NCBI GenBank assembly: GCA_964427895.1
Contig: CAYRUZ010000003.1
Location: 1-64,000 of the forward strand
DNA from: CAYRUZ01 sp964427895
GTDB lineage: Bacteria > Patescibacteriota > Gracilibacteria > Peribacterales > Peribacteraceae
DNA: 64,000 bases
Reading direction: 5' to 3'
Part shown: one piece after another, positions 53,174-60,701 of the stretch
Layout of the letters: each line of letters opens with the position of its first letter
How positions within the stretch are numbered: position 1 is the first letter of the stretch
Notes under the pieces: model-generated
Told to the model about the DNA's origin: nothing
Database searches by the model: none
The model's input: the letters and a program-made list of their open reading frames with translations, nothing else
Made by a program: the position numbers and the translations under genes

Positions 53174-53533
53174 ATGACTGACAACGCAGAGACTCCGGCT
53201 AACAAAATGAAGCGTCAGCTCGAAGAAATTCGTAGTAACATTGCTGCGAACATTCGCACCCGCCGAACAAGCATGCGAATGACGCGAAAAGACTTTGCCA
53301 GAGACCTGAAGCTCTCGCTCTCTTCCATATCGCAGATCGAAAGTGGGAAACAATCCCTGTCAGCCGAAAAACTCTGGCACGTCGCACTTGTGTTAGGATG
53401 TGCCCCGGAAGAGTTAATCCCTCCCATTCCCGACGAATACTGCCATTACGAAAAACAGCTTCAGGAGATACGAGATAAAAAGACACTCGGCTGGGCACAA
53501 GAACTAATCAAGCGTTCTCCGTCACAACCATGA
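53174..53533 (+). CDS. XRE-family regulator (ImmR-like)
   Basis: 119 aa. Helix-turn-helix of the XRE type (ANIRTRRTSMRMTRKDFARDLKLSLSSISQIESGKQSLSAEKLWHVALVLG). Followed with an ATGA overlap by an ImmA/IrrE-type protease gene. Such pairs control mobile elements: the protease cleaves the repressor after damage or another cue. Located inside the island and divergent from the ubiquitin-like genes, which it may repress. Confidence 0.88.
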   Translation: MTDNAETPANKMKRQLEEIRSNIAANIRTRRTSMRMTRKDFARDLKLSLSSISQIESGKQSLSAEKLWHVALVLGCAPEELIPPIPDEYCHYEKQLQEIRDKKTLGWAQELIKRSPSQP

Positions 53534-54081
53534 ATCACACACGAGCAACATCCGCGGCCAAACTACTCATCAAAAATCTGAAAATATCAGATGCGCCTGT
53601 GAATGTTTATGAGATCGCCAAGGCACACAACATAACTATTTCAGAAGCCCCGACGGGAGATGACAATCTTTCGGGATTAATATTACGAAAGCGAAACGAG
53701 AAAACAGCTTTAATTGGCGTAAATTCAACTCATAGCAACAAAAGAAAAAGATTCACGATCGCTCATGAATTAGGTCACTTTTTCCTGCATGAGAATCATG
53801 AAGTTTTTGTGGATACAAAAGATAATTTCACCGTACAGTTCAGGCGCAAGACAGCGGCATATGATCAAAAAGAATCTGAAGCTAACTTCTTTGCTGCAGA
53901 ATTATTAATGCCAGAAGAATTAATAATGAATAGCTTCGGTAAACTTTTCGATGCATTTAAAGATAGCGCGAAGAAGCTTGAGCCAAAGCATATACGCATA
54001 ATTATCGAACACTTGGCTGAAGCGTTTGAAGTGAGCAAAGAGGCGGTGAGTATCAGACTCGAGAACTTGAAGCTTATTTAA
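53530..54081 (+). CDS. ImmA/IrrE-family metallopeptidase
   Basis: 183 aa. Zinc motif HELGHFFLH with the surrounding KRFTIAHELGHFFLHEN signature and the downstream ESEANFFAAELLMPEE glutamate segment. Probably cleaves the XRE protein encoded just upstream, releasing repression. AT-rich, unlike the chromosome. Its stop is 12 bases before the recombinase remnant. Confidence 0.9.
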   Translation: MNHTRATSAAKLLIKNLKISDAPVNVYEIAKAHNITISEAPTGDDNLSGLILRKRNEKTALIGVNSTHSNKRKRFTIAHELGHFFLHENHEVFVDTKDNFTVQFRRKTAAYDQKESEANFFAAELLMPEELIMNSFGKLFDAFKDSAKKLEPKHIRIIIEHLAEAFEVSKEAVSIRLENLKLI

Positions 54082-54092
54082 GATTTCCTACA

Positions 54093-54350
54093 GTGATTGT
54101 GGACTACTGCGTGCATTTCTTGGAACACGCGCACAAACTCTGGAAAGAATCGCTGCCCGAAGAGAAATTCCGGCTGCAGTCACTTATCTTCCCTGAGGGA
54201 ATTTCGTATGACGCACTGACAGGCAAACAAACTCCAAAATTATCTCCTGTCTACGAGGCGATCTCTGAAATTAAAAAAACGGTGATAATCAGTTGGCAGC
54301 CCCACGGGGAATCGAACCCCGATTTCCTGGATGAGAACCAAGTGTCCTAA
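54093..54350 (+). pseudogene. C-terminal remnant of a serine recombinase running into tRNA-Glu
   Basis: 85 codons. HFLEHAHKLWKESLPEEKF and RLQSLIFPEGISYDALTGK are typical of the last part of large serine recombinases; the N-terminal catalytic domain is absent. The frame then continues through the tRNA sequence (SWQPHGESNPDFLDENQVS), a familiar artefact where integrases end at a tRNA attachment site. Too short to be active. It marks the right end of the island and gives a likely source of its insertion. Confidence 0.75.
54294..54306. repeat. Right attachment-site repeat
   Basis: TGGCAGCCCCACG, identical to 47821-47833 and equal to the 3' end of tRNA-Glu on the minus strand. The bases on both sides differ between the two copies, so the match is exactly 13. 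Confidence 0.8.
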
Positions 54351-54368
54351 CCGTTAGACGATAGGGCC
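54294..54368 (-). tRNA. tRNA-Glu (anticodon CUC)
   Basis: Minus strand, 75 bases with encoded CCA. Acceptor GGCCCTA pairs with TGGGGCT (G1-U72 and U6-G67 wobbles), anticodon stem CTTGG/CCAGG with loop TTCTCAT giving anticodon CTC, T arm CGGGG-TTCGATT-CCCCG. Reads GAG (glutamate). Its last 13 bases are the island attachment repeat and remain intact. Confidence 0.95.
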
Positions 54369-54455
54369 GTAAAGAACGCCCGCGGAGTATAGCAAAGCGG
54401 CAAACGGCTGCAATGCGCACTCGGAACGCACAAAATGGCCGCTAGACTCGGTTTC

Positions 54456-55184
54456 GTGCGCCGAAGGCCCCACCATCACTCTTTCGTCTACCAATCCTGG
54501 AAACACGTATGGGTCACCATCGGCTTCGTCATGCTGCCGTTTGTGTACATGGTGCTTTTCGCGCGCCTGACGGAAACCGCCACCGATCGCCTCCTGTGGG
54601 ACCTGACGGTCTCCTGTGGCCGCCTCTTCATCGCCTACGCCATCGCCGCCGTCATCGGGTGGCTCTTGGCCGTGTCGTTCTACCGCGGCAAGCGTGCCAT
54701 CGTGGCGTTGCCGGTGCTCGACGTGCTGCAGAGCTTCCCCACCTTCGCCGCCCTGCCGCTGGCCATCGCCATCTGGGGACCGTCGAACATCACCACCATC
54801 GTCTTCCTCGTCCTCACCATCATCTGGCCGATCGTCTTCTCCATGCTCAGCACCCTGAAGATGACGAAGCACGAGTGGCACGAGGTGGCACAGATGTCGG
54901 GGCTCTCGGGATGGACGTACGTGCGCCGCTTCCTGTTCCCCCTCACCTTCCCCGCGTTCATCACGGGCTCCATCGTGGGCCTCGGCGAGGGCTGGGAAGC
55001 GCTCGTCGCCACGGAGATGATCGTCGGACTGCAGACCGGTCTCGGGCCGTTCTTTGAGCGCTACGCGGAACGTCCCACGATCACGACCTTCGGCATCTTG
55101 GGATTCCTCCTGCTCATCTTCGTCGTGAACAAACTCGTCTGGATCCCGCTCCTCGAATGGAGCCATCGCCGCCTCGAAGACTGA
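54456..55184 (+). CDS. ABC importer permease
   Basis: 242 aa, about six membrane helices. Binding-protein-dependent type with the EAA-like loop HEVAQMSGLSGWTYVRRFLFPLTFPAFITGSIVGLGEGW. GTG start at 54456 proposed because TAGACT (54443-54448) ends 7 bases upstream; an ATG at 54435 lies before that box. It shares its operon with the ATPase below and has no binding-protein gene of its own; the SsuA-like protein at 45408 could serve both importers (inference). Confidence 0.85.
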   Translation: MRRRPHHHSFVYQSWKHVWVTIGFVMLPFVYMVLFARLTETATDRLLWDLTVSCGRLFIAYAIAAVIGWLLAVSFYRGKRAIVALPVLDVLQSFPTFAALPLAIAIWGPSNITTIVFLVLTIIWPIVFSMLSTLKMTKHEWHEVAQMSGLSGWTYVRRFLFPLTFPAFITGSIVGLGEGWEALVATEMIVGLQTGLGPFFERYAERPTITTFGILGFLLLIFVVNKLVWIPLLEWSHRRLED

Positions 55185-55185
55185 T

Positions 55186-55952
55186 ATGGCCTCCCCCATC
55201 CTCACCCTCTCCGGCATCCGCAAATCCTACGGGCAAGGCAAGAGCCGCCANNNNNNNNNNCCAGGTGATCCTGGACGGCGTGGACTTGAGCATCGAGACG
55301 GGCGAGTTCTTCTTGTTCGTGGGACCGTCCGGCTGCGGCAAGTCCACGCTGCTGCGCATCATGAGCGGCTTGGACAAAGACTTCCAAGGCCAGGTGAAGT
55401 TCGCCGACGGTCTGTTCCACCGCGACCTCGGATTCGTCTTCCAGTCGTTCGCGCTGCTGCCATGGATGACGGTGAGTGAGAACGTGGAAATCGGCCTCAT
55501 CGCGCGCGGCATCGAGCAGACGGAGCGCAAGCGGGCGGTGATGCAGCAACTCGAGCAGTTGGGGCTGGAGAACAACGCCAACAGCTACCCGCGCGAGCTC
55601 TCCGGCGGNNNNNNNNNNCATGCGCCAGCGCGTGGGCATCGCCCGAGCCCTCGTGACGGATCCCAAGCTGCTGTTCCTGGACGAGCCGTTCTCGGAACTC
55701 GATACTGTGACGGCGCACGGCTTGCGCGCCGAGCTGCTGAAGATCTGGGAGGAGCGCAACCTGACGGTCGTGATGGTCTCGCACATCGTGGAGGAATGCC
55801 TGGAGTTGAGCGATCGCATCGCCGTGCTGCACCCGCGTCCGGGCGGCATCGAGCGCATCCTGCATAACCCCCTGCCCCGCCCGCGCAACACGCGCTCCGC
55901 GGAGTTCTTCAAGATGGAGGACCAGGTGACCGAACTCATCCGCGCCGATTAA
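55186..55952 (+). CDS. ABC importer ATPase, split by two spurious 10-N runs
   Basis: Walker A GPSGCGKST, Q-loop VFQSFALLPWMTV, signature LSGG then MRQRVGIARAL, Walker B LLFLDEPFSELD and switch His VSHIVEE are present. Runs of 10 N at 55251-55260 and 55609-55618 each shift the frame by one. Removing exactly those Ns restores one continuous frame (…GKSR-H-QVILDGV… and …LSGG-MRQRV…) of 248 aa, so no sequence appears to be missing. Starts 1 base after the permease stop. Confidence 0.9.
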
Positions 55953-55967
55953 AACCTGTATTTGCCG

Positions 55968-57518
55968 TTAAGCCTTGGAGCTGTATCCCACCAAACTGGC
56001 AGTCTTATCGATGGGCTTGTTGGCCAAAACGTGATGCGGCTCATCGAAGAATTTTGATCGGGCAAAGAAGCCCTCCAGATCCTCGCCATGATCGCGCGGA
56101 TCAGCCTGTAGATCAGCGAGCAACTGGGTTGCCTCGTCGGCGGGGAAGCTTGCGCGAAGAGCGTCAAGAACAAGACCTTCGATCTTCGCGTTGTGCTTCC
56201 TGTAGTGCCACATCGTCTCCATGAAATTCACCTTAAGGGCAGGGTCACGCACCGTGCAAAGAGCAAAAATACGCACCACTCCAACTGGCAAAACTTTTGA
56301 CTGCACTAAGCCAATTTTTATGACTGGCTTTAGAAATTCAACAGCATATCGAGGATCGACCTCCATTAGACGCTCTGCTATCGGTTCGAGATGTGCACCA
56401 TCGGCTAGATGCCTAACGTTATTACCTAAAACATTGGCTGCACGAAGCGAGCCTTCATGAAACTCGCAAAATAACTCCACTGCTTCATCGATGCGGCGCG
56501 CTGCGATCGTTTGTTGGAGTGCAAAAATGAGAAGAGACTCATCCCACAGTTTAGCCTCTAGCAATCGCCGGTAGTGACGTATAGCCACGGGAGAACGTTT
56601 GAGGAGCGAGAAAATGAGCTGCGTATATTGCTGCACAATTCCTTCCGCCGGATTCAGTTGAGAAACGCTGGCACGCAAAGCTTCTACTGCGTTCATGAGA
56701 TTTCCCGCCTTTAAACTCTCCACTATCCGAACTCTGACGATTCCTTTGGGATCAAGATCTGGTAAATGTTCGTACGAAAAAGTCTCTTGGCTCTTCGATT
56801 CACGTGCTTGGCTCTTCAACTCACGTGCTTGTTTCTTTGATGGACGATACTTGGCTCTAGTGCCAAAAAGACGATGGTCACCTTTACCATGCACAAACAC
56901 ATACAACAACCGCTCCACATAGCTCTCGGGCAATTTTTCAGAGCGGCGCAATTCTTCGACATACTGAATAAATTTAGCTTGTATTTGCCGATCTGCACGT
57001 GCGCACCTGGCGAAAATATACAAACCGCTCATTTCTAAACCACCATCAGGAAAGACCTGAACAGAACCATCGAGAAAACGTTCAATAACAGAAAAAGCCT
57101 CCGAGGGTTTATCTCGTTCCAGGAGCTGTAAAGCAGCATCGGTGCAGATCTGTTTCGGAGCCGCTTTTAACAGAGAAACAGCTTCTTCGAAACGAGCTTC
57201 TCGAAATAACACGGGAAAGGAATGGAAAGGATTATCACTCAGTGCCCTTCGCACTAAATGCTTCGTTGTATCGATATGAAGCTCAACGGGTAAGCACGCC
57301 AACAGATTGTTCGCCTCCGTAGGAATACCATTATCGATTAACCATGACGCGGCTGAATGGATAATTTCACGAACAGCAAACTGAATCTCTGCGGGAGTCA
57401 TTTTTCGCGTTTCCAACTCCCGTCGAGCATCAGCCAAAGCGTTGGCTGCAGGCACACCGCGCTCAACAGAAGAGGTTAAATCTCCGCTAATTTCAGCAAT
57501 TGACCGTAAATTTGCCAT
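55968..57518 (-). CDS. Unrecognised helical-repeat protein
   Basis: 516 aa, not recognised. Almost entirely alpha-helical with repeating two-helix units that recall TPR/PPR-like solenoids (for example LLKAAPKQICTDAALQLLER, SVIERFLDGSVQVFP, RRIDEAVELFCEFHEG, LKPVIKIGLVQSKVLPVGVV). A short Lys/Gln/Glu/Ser stretch (KKQARELKSQARESKSQ) interrupts the middle. No signal peptide or catalytic motif. Start at 57518; the region upstream is AT-rich with TAATAT 10 bases before the ATG. A+T content is higher than in the genes on either side. Confidence 0.6.
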   Translation of the reverse strand: MANLRSIAEISGDLTSSVERGVPAANALADARRELETRKMTPAEIQFAVREIIHSAASWLIDNGIPTEANNLLACLPVELHIDTTKHLVRRALSDNPFHSFPVLFREARFEEAVSLLKAAPKQICTDAALQLLERDKPSEAFSVIERFLDGSVQVFPDGGLEMSGLYIFARCARADRQIQAKFIQYVEELRRSEKLPESYVERLLYVFVHGKGDHRLFGTRAKYRPSKKQARELKSQARESKSQETFSYEHLPDLDPKGIVRVRIVESLKAGNLMNAVEALRASVSQLNPAEGIVQQYTQLIFSLLKRSPVAIRHYRRLLEAKLWDESLLIFALQQTIAARRIDEAVELFCEFHEGSLRAANVLGNNVRHLADGAHLEPIAERLMEVDPRYAVEFLKPVIKIGLVQSKVLPVGVVRIFALCTVRDPALKVNFMETMWHYRKHNAKIEGLVLDALRASFPADEATQLLADLQADPRDHGEDLEGFFARSKFFDEPHHVLANKPIDKTASLVGYSSKA

Positions 57519-57571
57519 ATATTTAAAAATATTACATAAAAACAATTCAGATGCAAAGGCAGAAAACGCGC

Positions 57572-57606
57572 ACATAAAGAAGCACCCAGTCCGTCGGACT
57601 GGGTGC
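57572..57606 (-). terminator. Terminator of the HD hydrolase gene
   Basis: A perfect 11-bp stem GCACCCAGTCC/GGACTGGGTGC with a 3-base loop, followed on the minus strand by TTCTTTATG. Confidence 0.8.
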
Positions 57607-57636
57607 GGGTGACAAAACGGGATCTCCAGGTGACGC

Positions 57637-58500
57637 TTAGGCCGATGGGGTGGTGTACCCCATGGCGTCGGCAATGTCCCAGAAGGAGAGGGTGGAGCGT
57701 TCCGTCACGACGGCGTTGGCGGCGGCGATGGCGGTGTCGAACCCGACGAAGAGCGCCTTCACGCGGTCCTTGGCGGCGGGGTGCAGATCGCCCAGTTCGG
57801 TCTCGAGGCGGGCCTTGCGGCCCTTCGCGAATCCGGCCTGAGAGGCGGACCAGCCCAGCATGCGGGTGCGGTACCGCTCCTGTGTTTCGGCGGGGATGTC
57901 GGAACGGGTGCGGGCGGCGTGGATGGCGCGGGCGATGTCCAGTTGCTCCTCGCGGAACAGGGGGTCGCCCTCATCCACGAACGCGGCGCCCAGCATGCCG
58001 GCGACGCCGAGGTCGGCGAACGCGACGGCCCGAACGACGGGATGGCTGTCCGGCTTGAGGTTCGGCTGGAAGACGGTGCCGTTGGCGGGGTCCCAACCGG
58101 GGACGGTGGCGAGGATCGCCTCGGTGACCAGTTGGTGCGCCTGCGGGTTGTCGTTGCCGTTGGCCTGCATCCAGCGGACGGCCTCAGCGGCGGAGTCCTT
58201 CTCGTTCTGGCCGGCGAAGCGCTTACGCAGCACCGCGCCGTCGGCCCGAGGGTTCTCCTCCCACTGTTGCACGGTGTCGTGGAACGCGGCGGCGATGCCG
58301 GCCAGATCCGCGTGCTCGTCGGTGGCGCCCATGGCCTTGGCCAGGGTGACCGCCCGGTCGAGGACGCCGCGGGTGTGTTCCAGTCCGTGGAAAGCCAGTT
58401 CGTTCTCGTTCTGGGCCCCCTTGCCGTACCGTTTCTGGATGATCTCCAGGGCGGCGATGGCGGCGGCCTGCACGAGCTCGGTGTGGCGGAACGTGTTCAT
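57637..58500 (-). CDS. HD-domain phosphohydrolase-like protein
   Basis: 287 aa. HD signature: HGLEHTRGVLDRAVTLAKAMG, then AGIAAAFHDTVQQW supplying the HD pair. HD proteins are metal-dependent phosphohydrolases acting on nucleotides or signalling molecules; the substrate is unknown. Very GC-rich even for this genome. Start at 58500 with a strong Shine-Dalgarno (AAGGAG, 6 bases before), and the upstream region of about 155 bases holds a 21-base palindrome (58641-58661), TGGCTTA/TAAGCCA and TACGG/CCGTA repeats. It therefore seems to be regulated, unlike the leaderless neighbours. Confidence 0.75.
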   Translation of the reverse strand: MNTFRHTELVQAAAIAALEIIQKRYGKGAQNENELAFHGLEHTRGVLDRAVTLAKAMGATDEHADLAGIAAAFHDTVQQWEENPRADGAVLRKRFAGQNEKDSAAEAVRWMQANGNDNPQAHQLVTEAILATVPGWDPANGTVFQPNLKPDSHPVVRAVAFADLGVAGMLGAAFVDEGDPLFREEQLDIARAIHAARTRSDIPAETQERYRTRMLGWSASQAGFAKGRKARLETELGDLHPAAKDRVKALFVGFDTAIAAANAVVTERSTLSFWDIADAMGYTTPSA

Positions 58501-58640
58501 GATTCTCTCCTTCAACCTGGTGATGTGAATACGGTTTTGTCCGTACCATCCCGATTGGATGACAGGGCAATTAACGCATTTCGCACCCGTGTTGATTAGA
58601 GATAAATGGCTTATTTAAGCCAAAATTCACGATTCCTGTT

Positions 58641-58661
58641 AATTAACATATTATGTTAATT
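58641..58661. promoter_or_regulatory. 21-base operator palindrome near the HD gene
   Basis: AATTAACATA-T-TATGTTAATT, a perfect 21-base inverted repeat. It covers the stop codon of the winged-helix gene and lies upstream of the HD gene; TAATAT/CATAAT inside it could be a -10 box. The core TTAAC…GTTAA recurs at 59521-59537. Confidence 0.75.
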
Positions 58662-59519
58662 TCGCTGTTCCCCCTCCTCCGGCATCACCTTCGCGCCGAA
58701 CAGGAAGTACTGTCCGATCTGCTTCTGGAACTTCTGCGCCAACGCGGGGTTGTGCCACACCGTCACCGTGAACTCCGCCTGCATCGCGAAAACGTCGTCG
58801 ATGAGCGCGAGCTCGTCTTGTTTGGTGGACGTCGCGGAATGGAAGACGAGATCCAAGTGGCGGGCGATGTGCGCGGGCAACACGCATTCGAAGACGTAAT
58901 CGCCATAGACGTTCAGGTTGTATCCCTCGCCGGGAAGCGCGACATCGATGGAGATCCGCGATTCGAGGATGTCCGGATACATGTTCACCGCCTGCCGGTC
59001 GAGGAACGTATTGTTGCCGTACAGCCACAGGCACCGCACGCCGCTGTCGTAGATCTTCTTGTAGAACTTCACGTCCAGCGTGCGCTTGTTCCACACCCAC
59101 CACGCGTGCGAGTAGTACTTGTAGAGCATCTTCTGGGGAGCCGTGCGATGCAGCTGGATGAGCAAGTGGTGCCACAGCGTCTGCACGCCGTTGAGCGTGT
59201 CGGCGGTGAACGTCACGCGCTGATTCTTCTTAAGGGGGAACACCGAAAGCGCCGAATTCTTCGCCATCTCCTTCTTGGATTCGGAGGCGAAGTACTGCAA
59301 GTAGGACAACCAAAGAAGGTTTAATGTGAGCGTGCTTTTGCGCTTGATAAGGACTTCTTCGTCGATGAGCTGATTCACCTTGCGGTACAGGTGCTGCAGC
59401 GTCACGCTGCGCTTTTTCTTGAGTGTCGCATGAAGTCCGGCCACGGAAATACCGGGAGACTCGGCGACCGCGCGGATGACGGCGTCCATCAATTCATCGG
59501 CGGGGTCGATGGCGAACAC
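58656..59519 (-). CDS. Winged-helix transcriptional regulator
   Basis: 287 aa. N-terminal winged helix (residues about 5-80: LMDAVIRAVAESPGISVAGLHATLKKKR, LYRKVNQLIDEEVLIKRKS) joined to an unrecognised C-terminal sensor domain (WHHLLIQLHRTAPQKMLYKYY, LWLYGNNTFLDRQAVNMYP). GTG start at 59519: TATAAT (59526-59531 on this strand) ends exactly 6 bases before it, so the mRNA is leaderless. An inverted repeat overlaps that -10 box and a related palindrome precedes the downstream HD gene; it probably represses both. Confidence 0.72.
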   Translation of the reverse strand: MFAIDPADELMDAVIRAVAESPGISVAGLHATLKKKRSVTLQHLYRKVNQLIDEEVLIKRKSTLTLNLLWLSYLQYFASESKKEMAKNSALSVFPLKKNQRVTFTADTLNGVQTLWHHLLIQLHRTAPQKMLYKYYSHAWWVWNKRTLDVKFYKKIYDSGVRCLWLYGNNTFLDRQAVNMYPDILESRISIDVALPGEGYNLNVYGDYVFECVLPAHIARHLDLVFHSATSTKQDELALIDDVFAMQAEFTVTVWHNPALAQKFQKQIGQYFLFGAKVMPEEGEQRN

Positions 59520-59520
59520 G

Positions 59521-59537
59521 TTAACATTATACGTTAA
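59521..59537. promoter_or_regulatory. Operator overlapping the regulator's -10 box
   Basis: TTAAC-N7-GTTAA; on the minus strand the inner part holds TATAAT. Same half-site as the 58641-58661 palindrome. A protein bound here would block the promoter of the winged-helix gene. Confidence 0.72.
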
Positions 59538-59560
59538 TCGTGGACGCGATGGAATGCGCG

Positions 59561-60019
59561 TCAGTGATGGTATCCCGTCCCCTTCTCGATCTCCCTGGCG
59601 CGATACAGTTGCTCCAGGAAGACGACGCGCGCCAGCTCGTGCGGCAACACCATGTCGGACAAGCGCAGGAGCTTGCGTCCCGTACGAACCTCGTCGGTCA
59701 GGCCGTACGCTCCGCCCAGCACGAAAACCAGCGTGTCGCCCCGGTCCGCCGCGGGCGTGACCAGCTTCTGGGCGAAATCCGCGGACGTGAAGGATTTGCC
59801 GCGTTCGTCGAGCACCCATACGTCCCCGTCGATGCCCGCAAGCGCGTCGATCAATTTCCCCGACTCCTCCTCCATCTGCTTCTTGGGATCGCGATGCTTG
59901 CTCGCCGCCAGCTCCTGCACGGTCACGCGCGGACCCATGCGCAGCAGGTACTGTTCGCACGCTTCTCGCGCCCAGGGAAACTTGAGGGAACCGACGCAGA
60001 GAAGGGTGACGCGAGCCAT
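59561..60019 (-). CDS. rlmH: 23S rRNA pseudouridine-1915 N3-methyltransferase
   Basis: 152 aa. SPOUT-class methyltransferase. The knot region FVLGGAYGLTDEVR and the C-terminal LSDMVLPHELARVVFLEQLYRAREIEKGTGYHH are diagnostic for RlmH. Modifies pseudouridine 1915 in 23S rRNA. Start at 60019; TAAAGT (60027-60032 on this strand) ends 7 bases before it. Confidence 0.96.
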   Translation of the reverse strand: MARVTLLCVGSLKFPWAREACEQYLLRMGPRVTVQELAASKHRDPKKQMEEESGKLIDALAGIDGDVWVLDERGKSFTSADFAQKLVTPAADRGDTLVFVLGGAYGLTDEVRTGRKLLRLSDMVLPHELARVVFLEQLYRAREIEKGTGYHH

Positions 60020-60076
60020 GTGCAGCACTTTAGCCCACACGAGCATTGGCCGTGGGAATTAACTCGAAGAAAGCGA

Positions 60077-60655
60077 TCATTCGTCGCTTTGCACCTCTTC
60101 ATCGGGGATATAGACCATGCTGACGAGGTTGTTCCTGACCGTGCGGCGCTGGAAAGCATGGCGTTCCAGTAGGCACATGCCCGCTTTATCCCGATCATCG
60201 ATGGTCATGCGCAACACGTCATATCCGTAACGGCGATGCTGCTGCTGGAGTGTCTGAAGCATGTTATCCATGACGCCGCATTTTTTCTCCATCGCGGGAT
60301 GAGCGATCATGTTCGCGATCTGACTGATCCGCTTTCCCTGAAACGCATCACCGTCAATGTCTCGCTGTTTGCCTGCATTCTTTACGGTATGCATGGGCGC
60401 GAAGATGTATCCCGAGAATGCCCAACCGGCGAAACCGTCGCTCTGATAGGGTGCCGCTGCCGTATCCATTCCGACGTAGGCAAAAAGGAGGGCAGCGCTT
60501 TTGTGTTTCAAGGCATGGCGCATTTCCCCCACTAAACCTTTCTCATAGCCCGGCAAAACTTTGCACTCTGCGACTGCCTCGACAGGCGGCTCCAAGCTCA
60601 TCTTGAAGATGACGGGGTCGCCTGGCCGCAGGGTGAACGCGTCGAGAAGAGACAT
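60077..60655 (-). CDS. Unrecognised soluble protein
   Basis: 192 aa, not recognised. Begins SLLDAFTLRPGDPVIFKMSLEPPVEAVAECKVLPGYEKG. No signal peptide or membrane span. The middle (HKSAALLFAYVGMDTAAAPY, FSGYIFAPMHTVKN) looks like strands of a PilZ- or barrel-like domain, and the C-terminal part (GYDVLRMTIDDRDKAGMCLLERHAF) like a helix-strand end. Start at 60655; the longer frame to 60721 overlaps rlmD. Follows rlmD on the same strand. Confidence 0.5.
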   Translation of the reverse strand: MSLLDAFTLRPGDPVIFKMSLEPPVEAVAECKVLPGYEKGLVGEMRHALKHKSAALLFAYVGMDTAAAPYQSDGFAGWAFSGYIFAPMHTVKNAGKQRDIDGDAFQGKRISQIANMIAHPAMEKKCGVMDNMLQTLQQQHRRYGYDVLRMTIDDRDKAGMCLLERHAFQRRTVRNNLVSMVYIPDEEVQSDE

Positions 60656-60701
60656 GGAAAGTTGCTTAGCGTAACCCCTGTCTCTCACCCACATCAAACG
60701 A

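Larger units (their letters stand above)
47821..54306. mobile_element. 6.5-kb integrated island in tRNA-Glu
   Basis: Bounded by identical 13-base direct repeats TGGCAGCCCCACG. The right copy is the 3' end, including CCA, of the tRNA-Glu gene read on the minus strand. The interior is visibly richer in A+T than the flanks, especially 47850-51000 and 53040-54290. It carries ubiquitin-like conjugation genes, a GHKL ATPase, an ImmR/ImmA pair and the C-terminal remnant of a serine recombinase at the tRNA end. Before insertion the tRNA would have sat about 3 bases from the end of the SsuB-like gene. Confidence 0.8.

Noticed and set aside
54093..54350. A complete 85-aa gene ending in the tRNA
   Set aside because: Its matches are only to the end of serine recombinases and its last 19 codons are tRNA sequence, so it is listed as a remnant.
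55186..55952. A frameshifted ABC ATPase pseudogene
   Set aside because: Both frame changes coincide with 10-N runs and vanish when these are removed.
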